The notes under the pieces were generated by a model that was given only the letters and a program-made list of their open reading frames with translations, was not told the DNA's origin and searched no databases. 64,000 bases of DNA. It comes from Crenothrix sp. D3. Its GTDB lineage: Bacteria > Pseudomonadota > Gammaproteobacteria > Methylococcales > Methylomonadaceae. The stretch is from the NCBI GenBank assembly GCA_002134785.1, contig MBQZ01000013.1:1-64000 (forward strand). The letters are read 5' to 3'. Made by a program: the position numbers and the translations under genes. This document shows, in pieces, positions 17,464-26,708 of this stretch. Numbering within the stretch: the first letter of the stretch is position 1; every line of letters begins with the position of its first letter.

Positions 17464-18759
17464 ATGGCTGAAAAACATAATATAGTGATTGTCGGTGGTG
17501 GGGCAGCGGGCTTGGAGTTGGCGACCAGTTTAGGGCGTAAATTAGGCAAACAAGGTCTAGCGGATATTACGCTGATTGATGCGACAACAACCCATATCTG
17601 GAAGCCATTACTGCACGAAGTCGCCGCAGGTACGCTGGATGAATCGGAACAAGTCGAATATTTAGCGCAAGCCTACCGTAGTCATTTTCGGTTTCGTTTA
17701 GGTAAAATGGAAAATTTAAACCGCGCTAACAAAGAAATTACGGTTAGCCCAACCTTTAACGATGATGGTGAAGAACTTATTCCGCGTCGTACGTTTAGCT
17801 ATGACACCTTAGTGATGGCGGTTGGTAGTGTCAGTAATACCTTTAACATCAAGGGCGTGGCGGAACACTGTTTATTTTTAGATACCACCTCGCAAGCCTT
17901 TAGATTTCAAAAACATTTGTTTGAATCCTACATTAAAAACTATATCGGTAAAGACAGTGCAACGGTTAAACCGCTCTCTATTGCTATTATCGGTGCAGGT
18001 GCGACAGGGGTTGAGTTAGCCGCGCAACTGCATGAAGTCACTAATGTATTAGCCATGTATGGTTTGAATGAAACCAGCGATGTTAAGCTGACAATCATTG
18101 AAGCCGCCACGCAATTATTACCCGCGCTACCGATAAAATTAGCCACTGCGACCCAACAACAATTAGTCAGTTTAGGCGTGGATTTGCGTATGGGACGGCG
18201 CGTGACTGAAATTACCCGCGAAGGTATTACCACGCATGACGGTGAATTTCTCGAAGCCGATATTAAAGTCTGGGCAGCAGGCATTAAAGCCCCTGATTGG
18301 CTGAAAGAGTTGGATGGTTTAGCAACCAATCATATCAATCAGTTAGTGGTGAATAACACACTAAAAACCAGTGACGATAACATTTTTGCAATGGGTGATT
18401 GTGCTGCGTGTGTTTGGGAAGGGCATAGTGGCAATGTACCACCGCGTGCGCAATCAGCGCATCAACAAGCCTCTACGTTGGCTAAATCTATTGTTAATCG
18501 CTTAAAAGGCGGGCAATTAGTTAAATTCACTTATCATGATTACGGCTCGCTAGTGTCCTTAGGTAAATACACCACCGTCGGTAATTTGATGGGCAGTTTA
18601 ATGGGAACAGTGAGTATCGGCGGTTTTATTGCCAAAATAGTGTATCTGTCTTTATATAAAATGCACCAAATAGCGATACACGGTTATTTTAGAACCGCTA
18701 TGCTGACATTATCTAATGCGTTTCGCCGCAGTGTTTATTCAAAAATTAAAATGCACTAA
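17464..18759 (+). CDS. ndh: Type II NADH dehydrogenase (NDH-2)
   Basis: This single-subunit, non-pumping NADH:quinone oxidoreductase has 431 residues. It has two dinucleotide motifs, GGGAAGLELA for FAD near residue 10 and GAGATGVELA for NADH near residue 178, plus the FAD-contact motif NIFAMGDCA near 310. The C-terminal stretch after 360 (GSLMGTVSIGGFIAKIVYLSLYKMHQ) is amphipathic or membrane-associated as in the family. It has its own ribosome site and a palindrome after its stop. Confusion with other FAD-dependent pyridine nucleotide-disulphide oxidoreductases is unlikely given the C-terminus. Confidence 0.88.
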   Translation: MAEKHNIVIVGGGAAGLELATSLGRKLGKQGLADITLIDATTTHIWKPLLHEVAAGTLDESEQVEYLAQAYRSHFRFRLGKMENLNRANKEITVSPTFNDDGEELIPRRTFSYDTLVMAVGSVSNTFNIKGVAEHCLFLDTTSQAFRFQKHLFESYIKNYIGKDSATVKPLSIAIIGAGATGVELAAQLHEVTNVLAMYGLNETSDVKLTIIEAATQLLPALPIKLATATQQQLVSLGVDLRMGRRVTEITREGITTHDGEFLEADIKVWAAGIKAPDWLKELDGLATNHINQLVVNNTLKTSDDNIFAMGDCAACVWEGHSGNVPPRAQSAHQQASTLAKSIVNRLKGGQLVKFTYHDYGSLVSLGKYTTVGNLMGSLMGTVSIGGFIAKIVYLSLYKMHQIAIHGYFRTAMLTLSNAFRRSVYSKIKMH

Positions 18760-18766
18760 ATTAATT

Positions 18767-18845
18767 GTAGGTTGGGTTAGCGATAGCGTAACCCAAAATT
18801 TACCCACGATACGTTGGGTTACGGCTATCGCCTAATCTAACCTAC
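18767..18845. repeat. REP/REPIN-like palindrome after ndh
   Basis: A 79-bp imperfect palindrome begins GTAGGTTGGGTTAGCGATAG and ends in the reverse complement AACCTAC. It consists of two inverted REP-like arms around a short A/T-rich centre. The core is shared with the mmoZ-mmoD palindromes and resembles the one at 22154-22180. Confidence 0.8.
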
Positions 18846-18850
18846 GCCTG

Positions 18851-18892
18851 AACCTTTAACCTTTAACCTTTAACCTTTAACCTTTAACCTTT
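18851..18892 (+). repeat. Heptanucleotide microsatellite (AACCTTT)6
   Basis: Six perfect copies of AACCTTT end 3 bp before the ATG of the YcxB-like gene and occupy its ribosome-binding region. Changes in copy number would alter the promoter or leader spacing but not the reading frame. Confidence 0.95.
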
Positions 18893-18895
18893 GCC

Positions 18896-19426
18896 ATGTT
18901 TGAAATTGAATACGAATTCCAAGAAGAAGATTTAATCCATTTCAATGAAATCCAATTTATGCGAAATGAAGACATACAAGCCAACATCAGAAAAAACCGC
19001 TGGATAGTCCCTGGAATCATGGGCTTAATAGGGTCTTTTTATTATTTCTATTACGGTGATATGAACTCAGCGTCCTATATTCTTGTTATTGCCGTGTTAT
19101 GGGCAGTATTATCGCCAAGAATCATGATGTTAGATTTGCGCCGCCAAATTCTTAACAACTACACCAGCAAAGAAAAAAGCAATATGTTTGGTACTTACAC
19201 ACTCAGTATCGACCCTGAAAATTCTAAATACCTAATCGAAAACTCCCCCAGTGGTAAGCATAAAATGGCGTGGGAAGAATTAGTGCGCGTGGAATATGGC
19301 AAGCGTTATGTGTACATTTATATCAGTTTAACGACCGCGCTGGTTATTCCCGTCGATAAAGTAAAAAAAGGCGATTTGGAACAGTTTGCCGCTCAAGCAG
19401 CAAAAATGATTGAACGTTACGCATAA
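18896..19426 (+). CDS. YcxB-like membrane protein
   Basis: This 176-residue protein has two adjacent hydrophobic helices at about 40-80 (IVPGIMGLIGSFYYFYY and ASYILVIAVLWAVLS). A C-terminal soluble part follows with the YcxB-like pattern, in which HKMAWEELVRVEYGKRYVYIYIS is followed by ALVIPVDKV. The function of this family is unknown; it is a small membrane protein with a PH-like domain. No Shine-Dalgarno sequence is visible because a heptamer repeat fills that space. Confidence 0.75.
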   Translation: MFEIEYEFQEEDLIHFNEIQFMRNEDIQANIRKNRWIVPGIMGLIGSFYYFYYGDMNSASYILVIAVLWAVLSPRIMMLDLRRQILNNYTSKEKSNMFGTYTLSIDPENSKYLIENSPSGKHKMAWEELVRVEYGKRYVYIYISLTTALVIPVDKVKKGDLEQFAAQAAKMIERYA

Positions 19427-19458
19427 CCCCCCCCCTAAAACATCACCGAGATTTTTTC

Positions 19459-20973
19459 ATGACTGATTGGACGGACGGCACTGTAGCCGACATTGATACA
19501 CCCTTTGGCTATTACACTGAACTAAATCCACAGCGATTACGGTTGGCTTTTTTAAACACAGGATTACAATTTCCTACCGTTGGCACAGCCTGTGAACTGG
19601 GTTTTGGACAGGGCATGAGTGTTAGTTTACACGCCGCCGCTTCTGTGGTGCAGTGGTTCGGCACGGATTTTAATCCTGCTCATACTCAATTCGCTCAACA
19701 ACTGACCGACGTGTCGGCAACTCATGCGCAATTATTTGAGCAAGCCTTTGTTGAATTTTGTAGTCGCCCTGATTTACCCGATTTTGATTACATCGCCCTG
19801 CATAACATCTGGAGTTGGATGAGTGATGAAAATAGGGCAGTTATCGTGGATTTTCTGCGTCGTAAATTAAAAGTCGGTGGTGTAGTGTATGTGAGTTACA
19901 ACACTCAAGCGGGTTGCGCGGCAATGATGCCCCTGCGTGATTTATTGGCTGAACACGTCGATATTATGGGATCGCGAGGGCAGGGCAGTGTGGCGCGTGT
20001 GAACTCAGCACACCAATTTGCAGAAAAATTATTAGCCACTCAACCCAACTATAGCCGTGATAACCCACAGATTTCAGAACGCCTAGCAACACTAACAGCT
20101 GGCTATGTCAATCGTCACTGGCAACCGTTGTCATTTTCTCAAACAGCGGAATTATTATCAGCAGCAAAATTAACATTTGCTTGTTCCGCGCATTATCTTG
20201 ACCACGTTGATACCTTGAATCTGACCGATGAACAGCAAGCGTTGCTGGATGAAATTCCTGATTCATTATTTCGCGAAACTGTGCGGGATTTTTGTACTAA
20301 TCAACCAGTACGCCGTGATTATTGGGTCAAGGGCGCGATTCAATTAAGTGGTTTAGAACAGTTGGAAACGCTACGCGCGGAGCGTGTAATATTGGTAAAA
20401 GCTCGCGCCGATGTGCCGCTTACTGTGTTGGGTAGCTTGGGTGAATCTGCTTTATACGCTGCTATTTACAATCCTATTTTGGACGCATTAAGCGATTATC
20501 AACCCAAGACCATTGAACAACTTGGTCAAGTCGTGGGTGAGTTTGGTATTAGCTTAAATCAAGTGATACAAGTTGTGATGGTGTTAATTGGCGCAGGCGT
20601 ATTATGTCCTGCGCAAAATGACGCTGTTATTGCAACCGCTAAACAACAAACCGACAAACTCAATGCGTATTTATGTAATAAAGCACGCGGTAGTAGCGAA
20701 CTTGCGTATCTCGCTAGCCCAGTGACAGGCGGCGGTATTGCCGTACCGCGTTTTTTACAACTATTTTTATTGGCTAAAGCCCACGGTAATACACACCCAG
20801 AACAATGGGCGCAATTTACTTGGTCACTATTAGCAATGCAAAACCAATGTGTCATCAAAGAAGGTGTTGCATTAACAACAGACAGCGAAAACTTTACTGA
20901 ATTAGTTATTCAAGCCCACGCCTTTGCTAACAAACAACTGCCTATTTTTATGGCACTGGGTATTTGTTTTTAA
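19459..20973 (+). CDS. SAM-dependent methyltransferase with regulatory domain
   Basis: This 504-residue protein has a class I methyltransferase fold at about 10-180. The SAM motif is VGTACELGFGQG (about residue 40), acidic loop GTDFNP near 70, then DYIALHNIWSWM near 112. The middle region (about 200-290) resembles the methyltransferase regulatory domain family. The rest has a possible winged-helix segment (TIEQLGQVVGEFGISLNQVIQVVMVLIGAGVL). The substrate is unknown. A short open frame overlapping its 3' end is not supported as a gene. Confidence 0.78.
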   Translation: MTDWTDGTVADIDTPFGYYTELNPQRLRLAFLNTGLQFPTVGTACELGFGQGMSVSLHAAASVVQWFGTDFNPAHTQFAQQLTDVSATHAQLFEQAFVEFCSRPDLPDFDYIALHNIWSWMSDENRAVIVDFLRRKLKVGGVVYVSYNTQAGCAAMMPLRDLLAEHVDIMGSRGQGSVARVNSAHQFAEKLLATQPNYSRDNPQISERLATLTAGYVNRHWQPLSFSQTAELLSAAKLTFACSAHYLDHVDTLNLTDEQQALLDEIPDSLFRETVRDFCTNQPVRRDYWVKGAIQLSGLEQLETLRAERVILVKARADVPLTVLGSLGESALYAAIYNPILDALSDYQPKTIEQLGQVVGEFGISLNQVIQVVMVLIGAGVLCPAQNDAVIATAKQQTDKLNAYLCNKARGSSELAYLASPVTGGGIAVPRFLQLFLLAKAHGNTHPEQWAQFTWSLLAMQNQCVIKEGVALTTDSENFTELVIQAHAFANKQLPIFMALGICF

Positions 20974-21002
20974 ACTTAGAGTTAACGCACAATAAAGCGA
21001 CA

Positions 21003-21092
21003 CCGTTCGTGGTGAGTCATTCGACTATGCTGATGACAGACTTTAACAAGGCTCTCTTGAGGTATCGAAGTACTCAGTGCGAACGGTTTTTT
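21003..21092. repeat. Interspersed palindromic element with CCGTTCG/CGAACGG ends
   Basis: An element begins CCGTTCGTGGTGAGTCATTC and ends CGAACGG followed by six T. A related element with the same ends and the same GTGGTGAG core, inverted, stands at 48855-48913. The T run after this copy could let it act as a terminator for the methyltransferase gene. Confidence 0.65.
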
Positions 21093-21154
21093 AATCATGT
21101 TATTTATATCAAATGCTTGTCTACCATTCGCCATTCAAAACTTAACAATAAATC

Positions 21155-22174
21155 ATGTTAAACCCGTTAGAAACTTTACCCATAAACTCATTACCTAGTC
21201 TATTTTCAGTAGCCCCGATGTTAGACTGGACAGACCGCCATTGCCGCTTCTTCCACCGTTTATTATCAAAAAATAGCTTGTTATACAGCGAGATGGTAAC
21301 GACAGGGGCGTTAATTCATGCTGATCCACACCGATTTTTACACAAAGACTCAGCAGAAAATCCTGTGGCCTTTCAATTGGGCGGTAGCAATCCGCGTGAC
21401 TTAGCGTTGTGTGCCAAGATGGTCGCAGATTATGGTTATGATGAAGTGAATTTAAATGTCGGTTGCCCCAGTGACCGCGTTCAAAATGGACGCTTTGGCG
21501 CGTGTTTAATGGCAGAACCTGAGTTAGTCGCTGAGTGTGTGGCGGCGATGAATCAGGCGGTTAACATTCCTGTGACGGTTAAATCCAGAATTGGTATTGA
21601 TGACCGTGATTCTTACGAAGAACTGGTGCATTTTATTGATACGGTTGCCAAGGCGGGCTGTGAAACGTTTATTGTTCATGCGCGTAAAGCGTGGCTCAGT
21701 GGTTTATCGCCTAAACAAAACCGTGATGTACCGCCGTTGCGCTATGACATTGTCTATGCCCTTAAACAACAGTTTCCCCAGTTGAATATTATTATTAATG
21801 GTGGCATTACGACATTGGAACAGGCTGAAACTATGCTAACGCAAGTAGACGGCGTGATGGTTGGGCGCGAAGCCTATCACAATCCGTATTTATTAGCCGA
21901 AGTAGATCAGCGGTTTTATGGTGCAAATTACCCGTCTATGTCGCGTCAACAGGTAGTTGAATTATTAATTCCCTATATTCAAACTCAGCTTGCCAATGGA
22001 GTTAGATTAAACAGCATTGCACGGCATATTTTGGGCTTGTTTCATGGTGAATATGGCGCGAGATTATGGCGGCGGCATATCAGTGAAAATTCCTGTCGTG
22101 CAGGTGCGACTGAACAGGTGATTTTGGATGCGTTAAAATTTACCGAGTTGGAGGTCGGATTGACGATAGCGTAA
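21155..22174 (+). CDS. dusA: tRNA-dihydrouridine synthase A
   Basis: This 339-residue FMN-dependent enzyme reduces uridines in the tRNA D-loop. Family blocks are [21 protein letters not shown], then [11 protein letters not shown], then the catalytic-cysteine region [22 protein letters not shown] (Cys near residue 103). [15 protein letters not shown] and [16 protein letters not shown] follow, the latter typical of DusA. The last residues (VGLTIA and stop) are encoded inside a palindromic repeat, so the repeat has set the C-terminus. Confidence 0.95.
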   Translation: MLNPLETLPINSLPSLFSVAPMLDWTDRHCRFFHRLLSKNSLLYSEMVTTGALIHADPHRFLHKDSAENPVAFQLGGSNPRDLALCAKMVADYGYDEVNLNVGCPSDRVQNGRFGACLMAEPELVAECVAAMNQAVNIPVTVKSRIGIDDRDSYEELVHFIDTVAKAGCETFIVHARKAWLSGLSPKQNRDVPPLRYDIVYALKQQFPQLNIIINGGITTLEQAETMLTQVDGVMVGREAYHNPYLLAEVDQRFYGANYPSMSRQQVVELLIPYIQTQLANGVRLNSIARHILGLFHGEYGARLWRRHISENSCRAGATEQVILDALKFTELEVGLTIA

Positions 22175-22180
22175 TCCGAC
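22154..22180. repeat. REP-like palindrome overlapping the dusA 3' end
   Basis: GTCGGATT pairs with AATCCGAC across an 11-base loop GACGATAGCGT. The loop is shared with the palindrome at 18767 (GCGATAGCGTAA), so the same repeat family has inserted at the end of a coding gene. Confidence 0.75.
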
Positions 22181-22271
22181 AATTTAGTCACATTTTGTCC
22201 AGTTACACTGCGCTCTACCCATCCTACTTAGCCACGATGGAATAATTACTTTTGAATGAGTTGACAAAATA

Positions 22272-23147
22272 ATGACTACAAAATATTTTAATCCCTATAC
22301 CGATTTTGGATTTAAAAAATTATTTGGTGAAGAAGGGAGCAAAGATTTACTCATGGATTTTTTAAATCAATTGTTGCCTGATTATCATCAAATTGCAGAA
22401 TTAAGTTTTAAAAATCCCGAAAAAATAGCCAGTACACCAAAAGAAAGAAAAGCTATTTTTGATATTTATTGTCAGACTGCAAAAGGTGAACGCTTTATTG
22501 TCGAAATGCAGAAAGCCAAAGTGAATTTTTTTAAAGATAGAGCATTATTTTATTCAACTTTTCCGATTAAAGAACAGGCAAAAAAAGGCGAATGGACTTT
22601 TGAGCTAACGCCCGTTTATTTTATTGCCATTTTAAATTTTCATTATGACGAAGAAGAAGAAAGGCGTAAATTTCGCCGTGATGTCTGTTTAAAAGACCAA
22701 GATGGCGATATTTTTTATGATAAGTTTCATTTCAAATTTCTACAAATGCCGTTATTTACTAAACAGGAACATGAGTTAGAAACTCATTTTGATAAATGGG
22801 TTTATTTTTTAAAAAATCTGGAAAATTTTGACCATATTCCCAGCGTATTAAATGAACCTATTTTTCAAAGAGGTTTTGAAATAGCAGAACTCGCCCATTT
22901 AACGCCACGCCAATTTGATGCTTACTTAAAAAGTTTGATGGAATATTCAGAGGTTAAAAATGTAAATGATACTGCCTTTAACGATGGGGAAAAGTCTGGT
23001 ATTAAAAAAGGTGAAAAAATAGGAATAGAAAAAATTGCTAAAGGTATGTTAGCTGAAAAATTGCCTTTGGAGCTGATTGTGAAATTAACAGGTTTAACGC
23101 TCGCTGAAATTGAAAACTTGAGTGATGAGAATTTTAATGATGAATAG
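22272..23147 (+). CDS. Rpn-family nuclease / PD-(D/E)XK putative transposase
   Basis: This 291-residue protein starts with the family signature NPYTDFGFKKLFGEEGSKDLLMDFLN. The PD-(D/E)XK-like core shows AIFDIYCQTAKGERFIVEMQ near residues 68-88 (Asp, then Glu-Met-Gln). The C-terminal tail (KGEKIGIEKIAKGMLAE and LPLELIVKLTGLTLAEIENL) is the low-complexity helical tail common in the group. Rpn relatives promote recombination or cut DNA. It is more AT-rich than its neighbours, which suggests acquisition. Function beyond the family is unknown. Confidence 0.82.
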   Translation: MTTKYFNPYTDFGFKKLFGEEGSKDLLMDFLNQLLPDYHQIAELSFKNPEKIASTPKERKAIFDIYCQTAKGERFIVEMQKAKVNFFKDRALFYSTFPIKEQAKKGEWTFELTPVYFIAILNFHYDEEEERRKFRRDVCLKDQDGDIFYDKFHFKFLQMPLFTKQEHELETHFDKWVYFLKNLENFDHIPSVLNEPIFQRGFEIAELAHLTPRQFDAYLKSLMEYSEVKNVNDTAFNDGEKSGIKKGEKIGIEKIAKGMLAEKLPLELIVKLTGLTLAEIENLSDENFNDE

Positions 23148-23235
23148 CACAATAGAATGTGCCTATGTGCTTCATTCTTTAGCCTATCTTATGTTACGCA
23201 TTTTATCGTGTTGTTAATTTATTTTTGTTCAAAAA

Positions 23236-24987
23236 ATGCAATTAAATAATGTCAAACTGCCTTTTGGCTTAATTGATGACAAACTTAAGCATATAGATGA
23301 TGTTCCTAATGGAAGAGCGTGTGGCTGTGTCTGTCCAAAATGTAAGCGACCATTAGAAGCAAGGAATAAGGGAAAAATTCGCGCCTCTTATTTTGCTCAT
23401 TACAATTCTGAAGAATGCTCAGGAGCTACAGAAACTGCGGTTCATCGCATGGCAAAACAAATTATTGCTGAATCAAAAGTAATTAAAACACCTATATTTA
23501 ACAAAACACCAGAAAAGAGAGATATACAATATAATTCCCATTATGGAAAATCAGTAAAATTTGATTCACAAGAAATTAAAACGGAACAAGCGATACTTGA
23601 AGAGCAACGACAAGGTTATAAACCAGACATAACTCTTATTTATAAGAATAGACCGTTATTAGTTGAAATAAAAGTAACTCATAAGGTTGATGAAGATAAA
23701 CAATTAAAAGTTAAAAATAATAATGAGGAAATGATTGAAATTGATTTGTCCGATATTGATTCAGAAATATTATTGGATATGGCTAAATTTGAAAATTATG
23801 TTATTTACGAAGCACCACGTCATTGGATTCATAATCCTCACGGTGAATGGTTATATCAACAATCTTATAATGAATTAAATGCTCGTGTTGATAACATTAA
23901 CATTGCATTACTTCAAAAAGAAGAAGAGTTAAAAAATAAAAAAGAGCAACAAAATAAAAATCTCCTTAAAATCGCAGAACAAAAAGCACAGGAAAAGCTT
24001 AAACTTGAAATAAGAAAATCACAGGAGAGAGAAAAATACAAAGATAAATTAAGCGAGTTACAAACTTATTTATCATACGAATGGCAATATCAGCGCGAGT
24101 TATTACAATATAGTGAATCTGGTAGCTTTCCTATTGTTGCAAAAATAGAAAATGCTGAACGTATTTATGATCTACCACAATTAATTAATATGCCAGTTAA
24201 AAATGATTGGATTTTTAATGTTTACAGAAGTGTTTGGCAAGCCGATATTATTACTACAATGATATTTAACAGTGTAACAGGTAAAGAACTTAATGCTAAT
24301 AATGTAAAAAAAGTAATAATTTCAAGATATAGTATTTTACCAGTAGTAAAAGAATTAAATAATCTCAAGCAAGAACATAAAAAAATTGGAAGAGAACGTG
24401 ATGAATGGTATCAGGATTTTGGCTGTTGGTTCTTGTCTAAAGAAGAAAGTCGATTAATTCCTTCACCGTTCCAACCAATTATTGAATATCTAAATTATCT
24501 TTCAGACTATATAGGAATTATTAAGCCAATCGGTAATCATTGTTTTTCGATACTTGTTTCCAATTCTAAAGAGTATATTCATTTGGTTGATGAGGATAAA
24601 AAACGCCGACTTATTGCAGCTGAAAAATGGGAAGAGGAGCAAAAAATAATATTGGAAAAGGAAGAGGTTAGGAAAATAAAAAAGCAACAATTAAAAGATA
24701 TGCGTATCGAAGAAATTATTGCTTCCGAAAAAAGAGTATTTGAGCTTTTTAATGGAAATGGTCGCCTTTGCAAAGATTGCTATTTATTGTCTCATTCATC
24801 AGATGGTAACGATTGCCCATTTTGTGGGGCAAATGAATTTCAAGTATCATCAGCTACAGCATACCATATAGAAAATGCTCATCATCGTTACAGATGTTAT
24901 GCGTCACCAAGTCTATCAATTAAATCTCATGCAATCATAAATAACGAATTACTAGCTGAATGGCTAAACAACTTACCGACCGAATAA
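23236..24987 (+). CDS. CoiA-like nuclease with zinc ribbons and coiled coil
   Basis: This 583-residue protein has an N-terminal CoiA-like part. A zinc knuckle CGCVCPKCKRPLEARNKG (about 29-46) is followed by SYFAHYNSEEC and HRMAKQII, then a PD-(D/E)XK-type core GYKPDITLIYKNRPLLVEIKV near 130-150 (Asp, then Glu-x-Lys). Residues about 215-280 form a charged coiled coil. The C-terminus holds a second possible zinc ribbon, CKDC and CPFC. CoiA works in competence, but this protein is longer and the fusion is different. Base composition is strongly AT-rich against the neighbours, indicating transfer. It may act on foreign or incoming DNA; this is inference. Confidence 0.65.
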   Translation: MQLNNVKLPFGLIDDKLKHIDDVPNGRACGCVCPKCKRPLEARNKGKIRASYFAHYNSEECSGATETAVHRMAKQIIAESKVIKTPIFNKTPEKRDIQYNSHYGKSVKFDSQEIKTEQAILEEQRQGYKPDITLIYKNRPLLVEIKVTHKVDEDKQLKVKNNNEEMIEIDLSDIDSEILLDMAKFENYVIYEAPRHWIHNPHGEWLYQQSYNELNARVDNINIALLQKEEELKNKKEQQNKNLLKIAEQKAQEKLKLEIRKSQEREKYKDKLSELQTYLSYEWQYQRELLQYSESGSFPIVAKIENAERIYDLPQLINMPVKNDWIFNVYRSVWQADIITTMIFNSVTGKELNANNVKKVIISRYSILPVVKELNNLKQEHKKIGRERDEWYQDFGCWFLSKEESRLIPSPFQPIIEYLNYLSDYIGIIKPIGNHCFSILVSNSKEYIHLVDEDKKRRLIAAEKWEEEQKIILEKEEVRKIKKQQLKDMRIEEIIASEKRVFELFNGNGRLCKDCYLLSHSSDGNDCPFCGANEFQVSSATAYHIENAHHRYRCYASPSLSIKSHAIINNELLAEWLNNLPTE

Positions 24988-25008
24988 ATCCTACTCATCG
25001 AGGAAAAT

Positions 25009-26055
25009 ATGCAAATTGAACAACGCTGGCGGGGTCTTATTTTAGGAACAGCGGTAGGTGATTCTTTGGGTTTGGTTGCCGAAGGGATTTCTCGCAGCCG
25101 TAATGCCAAGCTATTTCATTCACACTGGCGACAACGGTTTTTTCTGCGTTGGGGGATGTGCAGTGATGATACCGAACACACGGTTTTTGTGGCTCAGGCG
25201 TTATTAGTTCATCCGCGTCATGTCGATTTGTTTGGTAAACGCTTGGCGTGGAGTTTGCGCTGGTGGTTTTTTGCGTTACCTGCGGGTGTGGGTTTGGCAA
25301 CAGGCAGGGCGATTATCAAACTGTGGCTAGGGTTTAATGCCAAAAAAAGCGGTGTTTATTCAGCGGGTAATGGCGTGGCAATGCGTGTCGCGCCGATTGG
25401 GGCATTTTTTGCTCAGCAACCAGACTTATTAACGGATTATGTTACCGCTTCAACCTTAATCACTCATACCGACCCTAAAGCGTTAATCGGTGCTAAGGCG
25501 ATTGCCGAGGTGACGGCTTGGATATGGCGGGAAAATTTAAGCGAAAAACCTGTGCTGTCTGCGTTTACGGACATTTTGCGGCAAGTGGATAACGATGACG
25601 AATGGCAAGCCTTGGTGGCTTTGATTGAACAAGGTTTGCAACGGCAGTTAAGTGTTCAACAATTTGCTGACTTAATGGGTTTAGGCAAAGGCATCACAGG
25701 CTATATTTATCACACAGTGCCGATGGTGTTATATGCGTGGTACACCCATTTTGGTGATTATGCTCAAACGCTCACCAGTTTATTAGATTGTGGCGGTGAT
25801 ACCGATACCACAGGGGCAATTGTCGGTGCATTAGCAGGCAGTGTGACGGGTGAACAAGGCATTCCTGCACAGTGGATAAGCGGTATTTTGGAATACCCGC
25901 GTTCTGTCAGTTTTTTACGGCGATTAGCCGATAACTTAGCGGCGGGTAACCATAAAGCGGTGTTTTGTTTTGTGCCAGCGGTGCTAATACGCAATGTGTT
26001 TTTCTTTATCATGGTTTTGCTGCATGGTTTTAGACGTTTGTTGCCACCGTATTGA
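25009..26055 (+). CDS. ADP-ribosylglycohydrolase family protein
   Basis: This 348-residue protein of the DraG/ARH family starts RWRGLILGTAVGDSLGLVAEG, followed by the metal-binding CSDDTEHTVF near residue 46. A second set, HTDPKALIGA (about 159) and GGDTDTTGAIVGALAGS (about 263), completes the magnesium site. Such enzymes remove ADP-ribose from proteins or cleave related nucleotides. The C-terminus has an extra hydrophobic helix (VLIRNVFFFIMVLLHGF), which might anchor it to the membrane. The substrate is not deducible. Confidence 0.85.
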   Translation: MQIEQRWRGLILGTAVGDSLGLVAEGISRSRNAKLFHSHWRQRFFLRWGMCSDDTEHTVFVAQALLVHPRHVDLFGKRLAWSLRWWFFALPAGVGLATGRAIIKLWLGFNAKKSGVYSAGNGVAMRVAPIGAFFAQQPDLLTDYVTASTLITHTDPKALIGAKAIAEVTAWIWRENLSEKPVLSAFTDILRQVDNDDEWQALVALIEQGLQRQLSVQQFADLMGLGKGITGYIYHTVPMVLYAWYTHFGDYAQTLTSLLDCGGDTDTTGAIVGALAGSVTGEQGIPAQWISGILEYPRSVSFLRRLADNLAAGNHKAVFCFVPAVLIRNVFFFIMVLLHGFRRLLPPY

Positions 26056-26163
26056 TAGGCAATTTTGAGGGACGGCAAACGGTAAGAGACGGTGAATGCG
26101 TTAAACCTCACAGTGCAATAATGGTATACTGCCGCCACTTTTTTTAACCTGAGAACCCTAAAC

Positions 26164-26706
26164 ATGGAAGAGCATTTTGCTAAAATTATCACAGCTATCG
26201 GTGAAGACTTAAGCCGTGAAGGGCTAGTTGATACGCCTAAACGCGCCGCTAAAGCCTTTAAATTCCTTAACAACGGCTATGATAAAACACTGGAAGAAGT
26301 GTTGAATGGGGCGATTTTTACCGCTGATACCGAAGATATGGTTATCGTGAAAGATATAGAATTGTATTCGTTGTGTGAGCATCATTTGTTACCGTTTATC
26401 GGCAAATGTCATGTCGGTTATTTGCCAAATGGTAAGGTGTTGGGTTTGTCTAAAATAGCTCGCGTAGTGGATATGTATGCCCGTCGTTTACAAATTCAAG
26501 AGCAGTTGACGCGCCAAATAGCGGATGCGATTGAAACCGCTGTCGGTGCAAGAGGGGTTGCTGTGGTCATTGAAGCCAAGCATTTATGTATGATGATGCG
26601 TGGTGTGGAAAAACAAAATTCTGTGATGACTACGTCAGCTATGACAGGAATTTTTCGTAAAGACTTCAGCACGCGTACTGAATTTTTAACACTTATCAAT
26701 AGATAG
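26164..26706 (+). CDS. folE: GTP cyclohydrolase I
   Basis: This 180-residue enzyme makes 7,8-dihydroneopterin triphosphate from GTP for folate or pterin synthesis. The zinc-binding and active-site motifs are present: [20 protein letters not shown] near residues 74-93 and [19 protein letters not shown] near 138-156. Length is slightly short but complete. The hemH ATG is 3 bp after its stop, so the two genes are probably cotranscribed. Confidence 0.97.
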   Translation: MEEHFAKIITAIGEDLSREGLVDTPKRAAKAFKFLNNGYDKTLEEVLNGAIFTADTEDMVIVKDIELYSLCEHHLLPFIGKCHVGYLPNGKVLGLSKIARVVDMYARRLQIQEQLTRQIADAIETAVGARGVAVVIEAKHLCMMMRGVEKQNSVMTTSAMTGIFRKDFSTRTEFLTLINR

Positions 26707-26708
26707 TC

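Noticed and set aside
20964-21161. Short plus-strand frame of 65 codons between the methyltransferase gene and dusA
   Set aside because: It overlaps both neighbours and mainly covers a palindromic interspersed repeat.
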